Notes: generated from the sequence alone by a model not told the origin. 7,515 bases of DNA from Candidatus Cloacimonadota bacterium (GCA_030638385.1 DAOWES010000046.1:1-7515); one strand, 5' to 3'; counted from the first letter of the stretch, positions 1 through 5,524 are shown. Made by a program: numbers and translations.

Positions 1-92
1 GATTCGTAGCCGACTCCCGAGATCGTTTGCTATCGCAAGCCGACTCGTAGAAGGAACATAAGAAGAGCAAGAAGATGTTTAATGATTTTTGA
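1..92. other. Non-coding left edge with short direct repeats
   Basis: No convincing gene is visible. The 9-base word AGCCGACTC occurs at 8-16 and 38-46 (30-base period), and TCGTAG occurs at 4-9 and 45-50, so the first 50 bases look like two diverged copies of one unit. One frame stays open from base 2 to a TAA at 59-61 (about 19 codons), so this could be the extreme 3' end of an upstream gene, but nothing in the peptide is recognisable. Purine-rich sequence follows to about 77. Confidence 0.35.
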
Positions 93-93
93 A

Positions 94-140
94 TCCCTAA
101 GCTGTCCCCATTTACAAGGGGACAGTTTGGGGGATCTTTT
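94..140 (+). terminator. Long hairpin, candidate intrinsic terminator of an upstream gene
   Basis: A stem of about 16 pairs joins 94-109 to 118-133 around the 8-base loop ATTTACAA (110-117). The core CTGTCCCC/GGGGACAG (102-109/118-125) is perfect. The outer part continues with mostly Watson-Crick and some G-U pairs. On the + strand it is followed by ATCTTTTG, a short U-tract, so it could end transcription of a gene left of the window. A dispersed palindromic repeat is the alternative reading. On the - strand no U-tract follows. Confidence 0.45.
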
Positions 141-302
141 GCGAGCCGGGATGAGGTAGAATTTTGAAAGATTTTAAGACTCAGATTCACTGTAAATAAA
201 AATCTAAAATATGTAATCGGATTTCAACGATAGAAAATAACTTCTTGACGGAGGTTAATCTCTTTTTGCGTATATGAAAATACTTAAACTAAGGGGATGA
301 TT
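141..302 (+). other. Upstream region of the AmmeMemo gene pair
   Basis: AT-rich leader without an ORF. A TTGACG box lies at 245-250 and TATATG at 271-276, but the 20-base gap is too long for a standard promoter, so no promoter is called. AAGGGG at 291-296 is a good Shine-Dalgarno for the ATG at 303, with six bases between. Confidence 0.4.
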
Positions 303-1127
303 ATGAAAAATAATAGAGAAGCTTGTGTGGCTGGTGTTTTTTATCCGAGAAATAAAATGGAACTGAAGAAAGAGCTTACTGAAGCTTTTAATAAAGTTAC
401 GAATCAGAAAAATTACAATGATATTTTGGGCATAATTTCACCGCATGCCGGGTATTCTTATTCCGCTGGTTGTGCGGCACATGGTTATCAAGCGCTTGCT
501 TCAAAAAAAATTAAGACAGTTGTGATTATTGCGCCAAGTCATAAGTTTAGTGGATTTGATTTTTCAGTAGGGAATTATGACCAATATGTTACTCCATTAG
601 GTGAAATATTGGTTAATAAGGAGTATGTTGAAATGCTATTGGGATATGATAAAATAAAATTTTATCCCGAAGTACATGAGGTAGAACATAGTTTGGAAGT
701 TCAATTACCGTTATTGCAATATTTGGGAAAAGATTGCGATTTGGTACCGATTTTATTGGGAGCTCAAACGAATGAGAACAGTAAATATCTGGCAAATATT
801 TTAAAAGATCTATTCGAGGATAAATTAGATGAGGTTGCCTTTATTATCAGTAGTGACCTATCTCATTATCATAGTGTGGAAAAAGCTAAAGAGCTGGATG
901 GGCTATTAATGAAATATGTTAAGAACTTAGAAATTGAGAAATTGGAAGAGAGTTATTTTCAACATCAAGTGGAAGCTTGTGGAATGGGAGGAATTCTTAC
1001 AATGATGCATTTGGCAGAGCAATTGGGATATAATAAAGTGGATAATATAAAATATGCTCATTCCGGCGAAGTTAGTAATGATAACAGTCTTGTGGTTGGT
1101 TATCTTTCAACTATTTTTTACAAATGA
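303..1127 (+). CDS. amrB: AmmeMemoRadiSam system protein B (MEMO1 family)
   Basis: MEMO1-like protein of 274 aa, the usual full length, related to extradiol-dioxygenase-fold enzymes. Numbered from the ATG at 303, the family's metal-site residues are all visible: H48 (in ISPHAGYSYSAG), H80 (APSHKF), H188 (SSDLSHYH) and C226 (EACGMGG). These match the histidine and cysteine ligands known in human MEMO1 (H49, H81, H192, C244). The conserved EHSLEVQLP is also present, with H129. No signal peptide is seen, so it is cytoplasmic. I prefer the ATG at 303 because AAGGGG (291-296) is well spaced from it. An in-frame ATG at 297 abuts that Shine-Dalgarno and would add two residues. The next gene encodes component A. 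The biochemical role of bacterial members is not settled. Confidence 0.93.
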   Translation: MKNNREACVAGVFYPRNKMELKKELTEAFNKVTNQKNYNDILGIISPHAGYSYSAGCAAHGYQALASKKIKTVVIIAPSHKFSGFDFSVGNYDQYVTPLGEILVNKEYVEMLLGYDKIKFYPEVHEVEHSLEVQLPLLQYLGKDCDLVPILLGAQTNENSKYLANILKDLFEDKLDEVAFIISSDLSHYHSVEKAKELDGLLMKYVKNLEIEKLEESYFQHQVEACGMGGILTMMHLAEQLGYNKVDNIKYAHSGEVSNDNSLVVGYLSTIFYK

Positions 1128-1687
1128 TTATGTTAAGCTTAGATCAAAAAGAGTATTTATTGGAATTAGCCAGAGAAGTAATTTTGGCTAAATTGGAAAA
1201 TAGGGACATTCGTCTCGAAGCAAAAGATGATGAAATATTTTCTAAGAAGATGGGAGCGTTTGTTACTTTAAAGATAGATGATGAATTGCGAGGTTGTATT
1301 GGCTATGTGGAAGGGATTAAGCCCTTGCGTGAAGCAATTATCGATATGGCAAAAGCAGCTGCTTTTAACGATTCGAGATTTTACCCGCTTTGCAAAGAAG
1401 AGCTGGAATATTTACAAATCGAAATTTCTGTTTTATCTGAATTGGAAGAAGTAAATTCGATTGATGAGATAGAAATTGGCCGCGATGGCTTGATTATCAG
1501 GAATGATTTTACTTCAGGATTATTGCTTCCACAGGTAGCTACAGAGTGGAATTGGAGTAGGAATGAATTTTTGGAGCATACCTGCCTGAAAGCCGGGTTG
1601 CATAAAAATGATTGGAAACTCATAGGAAATAAGATACTTAAGTTTTCGGCAGAAATTTTTTCTGAAAAAAAGGAAAAAAGAATTTGA
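1124..1687 (+). CDS. amrA: AmmeMemoRadiSam system protein A (AMMECR1 domain)
   Basis: Soluble 187-aa protein covering a complete AMMECR1 domain. The hallmark LRGCIG is at residues 55-60, preceded by GAFVTL (44-49) and followed by AAAFNDSRFYPL (78-89) and GLLLPQVA (132-139), in the order typical of the family. The C-terminus is a short lysine-rich tail. Its ATG overlaps the stop of the MEMO1-like gene by four bases (ATGA, 1124-1127) and no Shine-Dalgarno is visible, so translational coupling is likely. An in-frame ATG at 1130 is the alternative start. Both genes happen to begin ATGATTATG. AMMECR1 proteins occur with MEMO1-like and radical SAM proteins as a three-part system of unresolved function. 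The radical SAM member is not in this window. Confidence 0.93.
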   Translation: MIMLSLDQKEYLLELAREVILAKLENRDIRLEAKDDEIFSKKMGAFVTLKIDDELRGCIGYVEGIKPLREAIIDMAKAAAFNDSRFYPLCKEELEYLQIEISVLSELEEVNSIDEIEIGRDGLIIRNDFTSGLLLPQVATEWNWSRNEFLEHTCLKAGLHKNDWKLIGNKILKFSAEIFSEKKEKRI

Positions 1688-1712
1688 CAAGATAACCTTG
1701 AATTACGAATTT
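1684..1712 (+). promoter_or_regulatory. Possible promoter of the tRNA cluster
   Basis: A perfect TTGACA (1684-1689) overlaps the stop codon of the AMMECR1 gene. With a 17-base spacer the -10 would be GAATTT (1707-1712), a weak match. A second option is TTGCGT (1711-1716) with TAAGAT (1733-1738), which would start transcription about two bases before the first tRNA. Read-through from the upstream genes is also possible because no terminator separates them. Confidence 0.3.
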
Positions 1713-1746
1713 GCGTATGTGTCTTGAGTGATTAAGATTTAAGTAA

Positions 1747-1821
1747 GCGAATGTAGCTCAATGGTAGAGCATCTCGTTGCCAACGAGAAGGTTGTCGGTT
1801 CGAGCCCGATCATTCGCTCCA
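1747..1821 (+). tRNA. tRNA-Gly (GCC)
   Basis: A full cloverleaf can be drawn by hand. The acceptor stem GCGAATG (1747-1753) pairs with CATTCGC (1811-1817). The D-stem is GCTC/GAGC and the anticodon stem TCTCG/CGAGA has loop TTGCCAA, giving anticodon GCC at 1779-1781. The T-stem GTCGG/CCGAT carries loop TTCGAGC. Discriminator T1818 and an encoded CCA (1819-1821) follow. First of three tandem tRNAs. Confidence 0.97.
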
Positions 1822-1832
1822 TTTTTTTATCA

Positions 1833-1906
1833 GGCGACATCGCCAAGTGGTAAGGCAATGGTCTGCAAAATCATTATCCCCGGTTCGAATCCGGGTGTCG
1901 CCTCCA
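1833..1906 (+). tRNA. tRNA-Cys (GCA)
   Basis: Acceptor stem GGCGACA (1833-1839) pairs with TGTCGCC (1896-1902). The anticodon stem ATGGT/ATCAT has loop CTGCAAA, with anticodon GCA at 1865-1867. The T-arm is CCCGG-TTCGAAT-CCGGG. The discriminator is T1903, as usual for tRNA-Cys, and CCA is encoded (1904-1906). It lies 11 bases after tRNA-Gly. Confidence 0.97.
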
Positions 1907-1915
1907 ATATATTTT

Positions 1916-2002
1916 GCCGGAGTGGTGGAATTGGTAGACACAAGGGACTTAAAATCCCTCGATCTTCGGGTCGTGCCGGTTCAAGTCCGGCCTCTGGTAC
2001 CA
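1916..2002 (+). tRNA. tRNA-Leu (UAA)
   Basis: An 87-base class II tRNA with the long variable arm expected of tRNA-Leu (hairpin around CGATCTTCGGGTCG, 1960-1973). Acceptor GCCGGAG (1916-1922) pairs with CTCTGGT (1992-1998) using two G-U pairs. Anticodon stem AGGGA/TCCCT encloses CTTAAAA, giving anticodon TAA at 1950-1952. Discriminator A1999 and CCA 2000-2002 are present. Last tRNA of the cluster, nine bases after tRNA-Cys. Confidence 0.97.
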
Positions 2003-2007
2003 ATAAT

Positions 2008-2040
2008 AAACGCTGATTAGTTTTGCTAATCAGCGTTTTT
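2008..2040 (+). terminator. Intrinsic terminator of the tRNA cluster, possibly bidirectional
   Basis: A 13-pair perfect stem (2008-2020 with 2026-2038, core CGCTGATTAG/CTAATCAGCG) has loop TTTTG and ends in TTTTT on the + strand. It begins six bases after tRNA-Leu. Read on the - strand the stem is followed by TTTATTATT, so it could also stop the converging ECF operon, whose last stop codon is about 50 bases away. Confidence 0.9.
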
Positions 2041-2050
2041 AATTATACGG

Positions 2051-2071
2051 TTTCAATCAGTAAGATTGAAA
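2051..2071. repeat. Short inverted repeat between the convergent units
   Basis: TTTCAATC (2051-2058) and GATTGAAA (2064-2071) form an 8-pair stem around AGTAA. Neither side is followed by a T-run, so it is not a standard terminator. It could support 3'-end formation or stability of the ECF transporter mRNA. Confidence 0.4.
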
Positions 2072-2092
2072 TGTTTCATTCCCAATTATCTT

Positions 2093-2830
2093 CTATCCTA
2101 AAGTAAACCCAATCGAATATTTATTCCCAAATAGAATTATTAAGACAATTATCTGGATTAGATTGGCCAGTAGAATTAACCAATCAGAATATCGCCATTT
2201 ATGCACTTCTGTGTAAGTCTTTTCTTTATGTAATCCCTTACTTTCGAGTGTTAAACCGGCAAAGTGAGCATATCTGCTGGCACTAACTAAGATCGGGATG
2301 AGTAATTTAAGAGGAAATATTTTCTTTTGAAAGCGCATTTTATAAGCAATGCGGATTCTAATGAATTCATCTCTCATATAGAAAAAAGCATTGAACGTTG
2401 CCATTAAAGAATATCCGATTGCAACAGGCAGTTTTAAATTTTGCATTAATGAAAATACCAGAGCATCACTTTTGATAACGAGCAAAAAAACAAATGAAAC
2501 AACCGACAGAGAAAAGGCACGAGCTGCCAAGAAAATTGCGTTGTCAAAAGCTGCTTGATAGATCTTCAAACCGCAAAAACTTGCAATAACCGGTGTGGTG
2601 TTTGCTCCTTTGGTGTAGAGAAGTACTGTGATAAAAACAGAAACTATAGGAACTAATAAAAAAGCAATCATCAATATTAAAATTTTCAAATTGATTTTTC
2701 TCAAAATGGAAATATTTATAATGGCCAGTAATAAGCTTGAAAGAGATAAAATTGCGTTATCGGAAAATAGGATTGGAATTAAGTATAGAAAAGCCAAAAA
2801 GAGGAAAGTAAGATCATTGGTTTTACGCAT
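2093..2830 (-). CDS. ykoC: ECF transporter T component (YkoC/EcfT-like)
   Basis: Integral membrane protein of 245 aa, the normal size for an energy-coupling-factor transmembrane protein. Hydrophobic segments lie near residues 8-40, 48-72, 98-120, 135-152 and 216-235. Between the last two is the basic cytoplasmic region that contacts the ATPases, with ESKGLH (196-201) standing where the family has an A/S-R-G coupling motif, so Arg is replaced by Lys. The ATG is preceded on the - strand by GGGAG with six bases between, and it overlaps the end of the ATPase gene by eight bases. As the last gene of the S-A-T operon it should couple ATP hydrolysis to substrate release by the YkoE-like protein. Family membership is firm. 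The ykoC symbol rests mainly on the YkoE neighbour. Confidence 0.88.
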   Translation of the reverse strand: MRKTNDLTFLFLAFLYLIPILFSDNAILSLSSLLLAIINISILRKINLKILILMIAFLLVPIVSVFITVLLYTKGANTTPVIASFCGLKIYQAAFDNAIFLAARAFSLSVVSFVFLLVIKSDALVFSLMQNLKLPVAIGYSLMATFNAFFYMRDEFIRIRIAYKMRFQKKIFPLKLLIPILVSASRYAHFAGLTLESKGLHKEKTYTEVHKWRYSDWLILLANLIQIIVLIILFGNKYSIGFTLG

Positions 2831-4178
2831 TTAAAACTCCCGAAACATTTTCCAAATACCCATTCTTTAGCATTAATGTCCTATCTGAAATTGCTTTGAT
2901 AAATGGCAGGTCATGGCTGATTATTAGGAAGCTTTTACCTTGTTGGCGCATCTGACATATTAAGTTGATTAAATTTTCTTTGTTTTTTGCATCTTGCCCA
3001 AATGTAGGCTCGTCAAGTAGGAATATTTTGCGTTCCAAAGACCATAAAATTGCCAGTGATAATCTTCGTTTCTCTCCTTCTGAAAGAGTAAATGGGTTTC
3101 GCTTTTGATAACCATGCAAATTTATTAACTGCAAAATGTCTGTTTGATGATTTACTTCTTGGATAACTTCATTGAAAATAAAATGATTTTCGGGATTTTG
3201 CATAAGCATCGTCAAATCCTGATAATATTTCTTATAGTGAATTTGTCTGATTTCGTTGTTTTCATATTTTATTTGGCCGGAATATTTTTTAATAATGCCG
3301 CCAATAAGCTTGAGTAAAGTCGTCTTGCCGGCGCCATTATCGCCAATAATCGAAACGATCTCTCCTTCTCGTAAATCAAGATTTATATCTTTTAATAGTG
3401 GCTGTTTGTAGCCAAAACTTAAGTTTTTAATTTCTAATACTTTTTTCCCGGGAGTAATTTTCTTTATTTTTTCAAATGAAGGTTCCCAAATAATATTTGA
3501 AACTGACTGCTCCGATATTTCACCATTTTTTTTGATAAATATAGATCGATTTATATGCTCTTTCAGGTAATCTAGATTATGCTCAACAGTGATAATTGTT
3601 TTATCTTTGGCTATTTTATGAAATAGACCTACAAAGTGTTTGGCCGAGGATGGATCGAGAAATGCAGTTGGCTCATCAAATAACAATATGTCAGGATCCA
3701 TCAATAATATCGCAAGAAGAGCTGTTTTTTGTTTCTCGCCTCCTGAAAGTTCCGCAATGTTCCGATCAAGCAATTCTTCTATCTCAAACTGTTCGGAAAA
3801 TTCAGCAATTTTTTGTCTGATTACTTGGGGCTTGATATTTAGATTTTCCATTCCAAAAGCAAGCTCCTGCCTTACTGTTTTGTGAATCATTTGCGAGGCC
3901 GGATTTTGAAATAGATAGCCAATTTTAGCTCGCTGAACCGAACTTAAATGGCAAAGATCTTTTCCCTTAAATAATACAGTACCACTCATTTTCCCAAATA
4001 TTGTTTCGGGAATGAAACCTTTTAGAGCATGCAATAAAGTAGATTTCCCTGCTCCCGATTCTCCACCAATAAGCATAATGTCACCGGAATTAATTTCATA
4101 ACTCCCCGCCCAATTTATCGATGAATTACCGTAAGGATAGGTGAATTGAAAATCTTTTAGTTTGTATAAATTATTCAA
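2823..4178 (-). CDS. ykoD: ECF transporter double ATPase (YkoD-like), TTG start
   Basis: Energy-coupling ATPase of 451 aa with two fused ABC domains, as in YkoD. Domain 1 has Walker A GGESGAGKST (38-47), Q91 in FQNP, signature LSGGE (144-148), Walker B ILLFDEP (164-170, E169) and switch H200. Domain 2 has Walker A GDNGAGKTT (279-287), Q327 in MQNP, signature LSEGE (365-369), Walker B IFLLDEP (385-391, E390) and H422. All catalytic elements are intact in both halves, so both sites may hydrolyse ATP. The start codon is TTG (4176-4178), preceded on the - strand by GGAAG four bases upstream. It overlaps the YkoE stop as TTGA, and no nearby in-frame ATG exists before conserved sequence. The protein should act as a peripheral ATPase under the YkoC-like subunit. 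Confidence 0.93.
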   Translation of the reverse strand: MNNLYKLKDFQFTYPYGNSSINWAGSYEINSGDIMLIGGESGAGKSTLLHALKGFIPETIFGKMSGTVLFKGKDLCHLSSVQRAKIGYLFQNPASQMIHKTVRQELAFGMENLNIKPQVIRQKIAEFSEQFEIEELLDRNIAELSGGEKQKTALLAILLMDPDILLFDEPTAFLDPSSAKHFVGLFHKIAKDKTIITVEHNLDYLKEHINRSIFIKKNGEISEQSVSNIIWEPSFEKIKKITPGKKVLEIKNLSFGYKQPLLKDINLDLREGEIVSIIGDNGAGKTTLLKLIGGIIKKYSGQIKYENNEIRQIHYKKYYQDLTMLMQNPENHFIFNEVIQEVNHQTDILQLINLHGYQKRNPFTLSEGEKRRLSLAILWSLERKIFLLDEPTFGQDAKNKENLINLICQMRQQGKSFLIISHDLPFIKAISDRTLMLKNGYLENVSGVLNA

Positions 4179-4753
4179 AATTCTTCCAAACGTATATCGT
4201 CTTTAACAATTTCAAATTGATTCAATACTCCTGTTTTTTTCAAACCATCTGCTAACCATTTAGATAATAATCCGGCTAAAAGAGCACCACTAATGAGGAA
4301 TGTGATAAGCTGAATAATATTGAAGTTTAAACTGAGAAGATAGTTTTTATCCCAGAAAAAAGAAAGTGTGAAGGAAGCAAGAGCAGAGATCATTCCGGCA
4401 ATTACCAGATATTTTGTGTCCCACTTTTTATATGCCAAAAGCAAGAAGAAAATCTCCACCGGGAGTGCTTGGACAAAACCCCATAATAGCGAAGTAATTC
4501 CCCAGCGCGCTATGAAGCCTTGCACAAAAGCTGCAATCATCTCTCCCAAAAGCGCCGAGCCGGGTTTGCGAATGATATATGGGAAAAATATCGCTCCCAT
4601 TAACCAAACTCCACTTAATAAATTTTCCATGGCTAATGGTTTGAAGATTGGTTTTAATAAATCATAGGCAAATGTATAGCCCCACCAAAAAACGCCCAAT
4701 GCTGCCGAAACCACTGCGATAAATACAATCTCAGATATTTTTAGTTTTTTCAT
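4175..4753 (-). CDS. ykoE: ECF transporter substrate-binding component (YkoE family), thiamine/HMP
   Basis: Hydrophobic S component of 192 aa with about six membrane segments. The stretch IRKPGSALLGEMIAAFVQG (residues 61-79 counted from the ATG at 4753) matches the YkoE-family hallmark (IRKPG then a conserved Gly-Glu). It is preceded by a LLSGVWLMGA-type segment also typical of the family. YkoE with YkoC and YkoD is known as a thiamine-regulated importer, proposed for thiamine or its hydroxymethylpyrimidine precursor, so the substrate here is a family inference. I start at 4753 because AGGA (4759-4762 on this strand) is five bases upstream. An in-frame ATG at 4768 would add MNRKI but has no ribosome binding site. 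First gene of the operon. Confidence 0.9.
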   Translation of the reverse strand: MKKLKISEIVFIAVVSAALGVFWWGYTFAYDLLKPIFKPLAMENLLSGVWLMGAIFFPYIIRKPGSALLGEMIAAFVQGFIARWGITSLLWGFVQALPVEIFFLLLAYKKWDTKYLVIAGMISALASFTLSFFWDKNYLLSLNFNIIQLITFLISGALLAGLLSKWLADGLKKTGVLNQFEIVKDDIRLEEF

Positions 4754-4784
4754 AATTTTCCTATTCATAATTTAAAATTTTTCT

Positions 4785-4813
4785 TATCAATTTCGGGTTA
4801 ATGTTTTCGTCAA
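4785..4813 (-). promoter_or_regulatory. Weak promoter candidate for the ykoEDC operon
   Basis: Read on the - strand, TTGACG (4808-4813) is followed after 17 bases by TTGATA (4785-4790). The -35 is good and the -10 poor. It would give a leader of only about 30 bases, leaving no room for a TPP riboswitch. Confidence 0.25.
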
Positions 4814-4850
4814 ATTATTTATGGTTGGGAAGAGGAGAATGGGGAGAATT

Positions 4851-4876
4851 AATCACAAAGAGCACCAAAAAGAGAG
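4851..4876 (+). repeat. Degraded copy of the 'cacaaag' dispersed repeat
   Basis: AATCACAAAGAGCACC followed by AAAAAGAGAG resembles the core of the two clearer copies further right (ACCACAAAGACCCGAAGG then CACGAAG). It is too diverged to be sure. Confidence 0.35.
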
Positions 4877-4881
4877 TCCTT

Positions 4882-4944
4882 AATGTGATAAGATGGGGAA
4901 AGAGATTACCACGAAGACCCGAAAACACTAAGAACACAAAGAAG
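4882..4944 (+). repeat. Dispersed 'cacgaag' repeat, copy 1
   Basis: This 63-base stretch aligns with 5114-5175 with one single-base gap and a handful of mismatches. Shared blocks include AATGTGA, GAAAGAG, TTACCAC, AAGACCCGAA and AAGAACACAAAGAAG. Such purine-rich repeats are familiar from intergenic regions of several environmental bacterial lineages. An open frame across it (4801-5034) yields only low-complexity Lys/Arg/Thr sequence and is not treated as a gene. Confidence 0.75.
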
Positions 4945-4976
4945 AGAGAAAGGAGGCGAGATAAAATGGAAAACAT

Positions 4977-5024
4977 TTGTCACCCTGAGCTTGTCACCCT
5001 GATTCCCGATTTATCGGGAAAGGG
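4977..5024. repeat. Tandem TTGTCACCCTGA repeat with nested palindrome
   Basis: TTGTCACCCTGA occurs perfectly at 4977-4988 and 4991-5002. The second copy leads into the palindrome TTCCCGAT-TT-ATCGGGAA (5003-5020), flanked by CCCT (4997-5000) and AGGG (5021-5024), so a hairpin with a two-base bulge forms. It resembles the CACCCTGAGCTTGTC-type hairpin repeats common in environmental genomes, here as a composite of two truncated units. No T-run follows. Confidence 0.6.
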
Positions 5025-5095
5025 CAAAGAGTGAATGGTGAGACATCCTTCGTCTCCAATGCTGTTTTAGTAAAAACTACGCATTCAACGGCTCT

Positions 5096-5129
5096 GGATG
5101 ACTGGCAAACCTCAATGTGACGAGATGAG
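5096..5129 (+). repeat. GGATGACTGGCA...AATGTGACGA module, copy A
   Basis: GGATGACTGGCA followed by AATGTGACGAGAT recurs at 5307-5339 as GGATGGCTGGCA then AATGTGACGAAAT, with three fewer bases between the blocks. Its right half is also the start of dispersed-repeat copy 2, so the repeat family is larger than the 62-base core. Confidence 0.6.
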
Positions 5130-5175
5130 AAAGAGGTTACCACAAAGACCCGAAGGCACGAAGAACACAAAGAAG
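5114..5175 (+). repeat. Dispersed 'cacgaag' repeat, copy 2
   Basis: A 62-base partner of 4882-4944. Its GGCACGAAG (5155-5163) is the exact reverse complement of CTTCGTGCC at 5222-5230, so this copy and the next face each other and could form a large imperfect stem-loop. Confidence 0.75.
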
Positions 5176-5221
5176 ATATGTAATTGTAATTTAGACAGAT
5201 ACAAAATTATTTTTTAGGGAA

Positions 5222-5247
5222 CTTCGTGCCTTAGGGATTTCGTGGTG
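5222..5247 (-). repeat. Dispersed 'cacgaag' repeat, inverted copy
   Basis: On the - strand this reads CACCACGAAATCCC then TAAGGCACGAAG, matching the core of copy 2 (ACCACAAAGACCCGAAGG then CACGAAG). GGTTACC at 5253-5259 on the + strand also echoes the TTACC seen at the front of copies 1 and 2. Confidence 0.65.
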
Positions 5248-5286
5248 AAAAAATAGGTTACCCCAAAAAGTGTTCTCGTCTTTCCT

Positions 5287-5339
5287 CCAGAGGTTTACCG
5301 GCCTTTGGATGGCTGGCAGGTAAATGTGACGAAATTAGA
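5287..5339 (+). repeat. Small hairpin and module copy B
   Basis: CCAGAGG (5287-5293) and CCTTTGG (5302-5308) form a seven-pair stem with one G-T pair. The second GGATGGCTGGCA...AATGTGACGA module begins at 5307, at the end of that stem. Nothing codes here. Together with copy A it suggests a duplicated repeat unit about 210 bases apart. Confidence 0.5.
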
Positions 5340-5368
5340 GAAATCCGACAGGAATCTTTGGAAGAATT

Positions 5369-5400
5369 AAAAAAAAGCTCCAAAAAAGCTCAAAAAAAAA
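5369..5400. other. Three phased A-tracts, likely curved DNA
   Basis: A8 (5369-5376), A6 (5382-5387) and A9 (5392-5400) have centres about 12 bases apart, close to one helical turn. The first two belong to the direct repeat AAAAAAGCTC (5371-5380 and 5382-5391). Phased A-tracts bend DNA and can act as UP-element-like activators. A TATAAA box lies about 23 bases downstream. Confidence 0.5.
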
Positions 5401-5422
5401 CTTTAGATATCTATAAGCAGAA

Positions 5423-5524
5423 TATAAAGTTAAGACCACTTTCAACCCAAAAATCCTGATTTTTTACTCTTAATATATGGGGGGGGGATTCTTCTCATTT
5501 ATCCGGGCGGGAAGAATCGTTTTT
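5423..5524 (+). ncRNA. Candidate orphan small RNA (about 90 nt)
   Basis: TATAAA (5423-5428) sits downstream of the phased A-tracts. A start near 5435 would give a transcript ending in the hairpin and T-run at 5487-5524. No ORF of useful size lies inside. The -35 region (around 5400-5407, CTTTAG) is weak, so promoter support comes mainly from the -10 and A-tracts. I do not recognise an RNA family. It could instead be a chance arrangement in AT-rich DNA. Confidence 0.25.
5487..5524 (+). terminator. Orphan terminator-like hairpin beside a G9 run
   Basis: GATTCTTC (5487-5494) pairs with GAAGAATC (5511-5518). Two inner pairs extend the stem (5495-5496 with 5509-5510), leaving a 12-base loop, and GTTTTT follows on the + strand. 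The 5' arm joins a run of nine G (5479-5487). The nearest + strand gene upstream is the tRNA cluster, more than 3 kb away, so the transcript it would end is not a known gene. Confidence 0.5.

Noticed and set aside
1..50. CRISPR-like array from the 30-base-period repeat
   Set aside because: Only two imperfect copies with a 9-base shared core, and no third unit follows.
613..795. 60-codon ORF on the - strand, and a similar one at 1381-1623
   Set aside because: Antisense shadows of the MEMO1-like and AMMECR1-like genes.
1777..2016. 79-codon ORF on the + strand
   Set aside because: It lies across the three tRNA genes and the terminator stem, so it is a chance reading frame.
2051..2071. Terminator for the ECF operon
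   Set aside because: The stem is not followed by a T-run on the - strand. The 2008-2038 hairpin just beyond is a better candidate.
3596..3885. Two + strand ORFs (3596-3820 and 3640-3885)
   Set aside because: Both are antisense to the first ABC domain of the ATPase, whose motifs are unambiguous.
4368..4667. 99-codon ORF on the + strand
   Set aside because: Antisense to the YkoE-like gene. Composition reflects the complement of a membrane protein gene.
4754..5000. TPP riboswitch in front of the ykoE-type gene
   Set aside because: I looked for the conserved elements on the - strand and found none. The likely leader is also too short.
4801..5034. 77-codon ORF on the + strand in the repeat region
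   Set aside because: It translates dispersed repeats into low-complexity Lys/Arg/Thr-rich sequence, has no Shine-Dalgarno, and covers palindromes.
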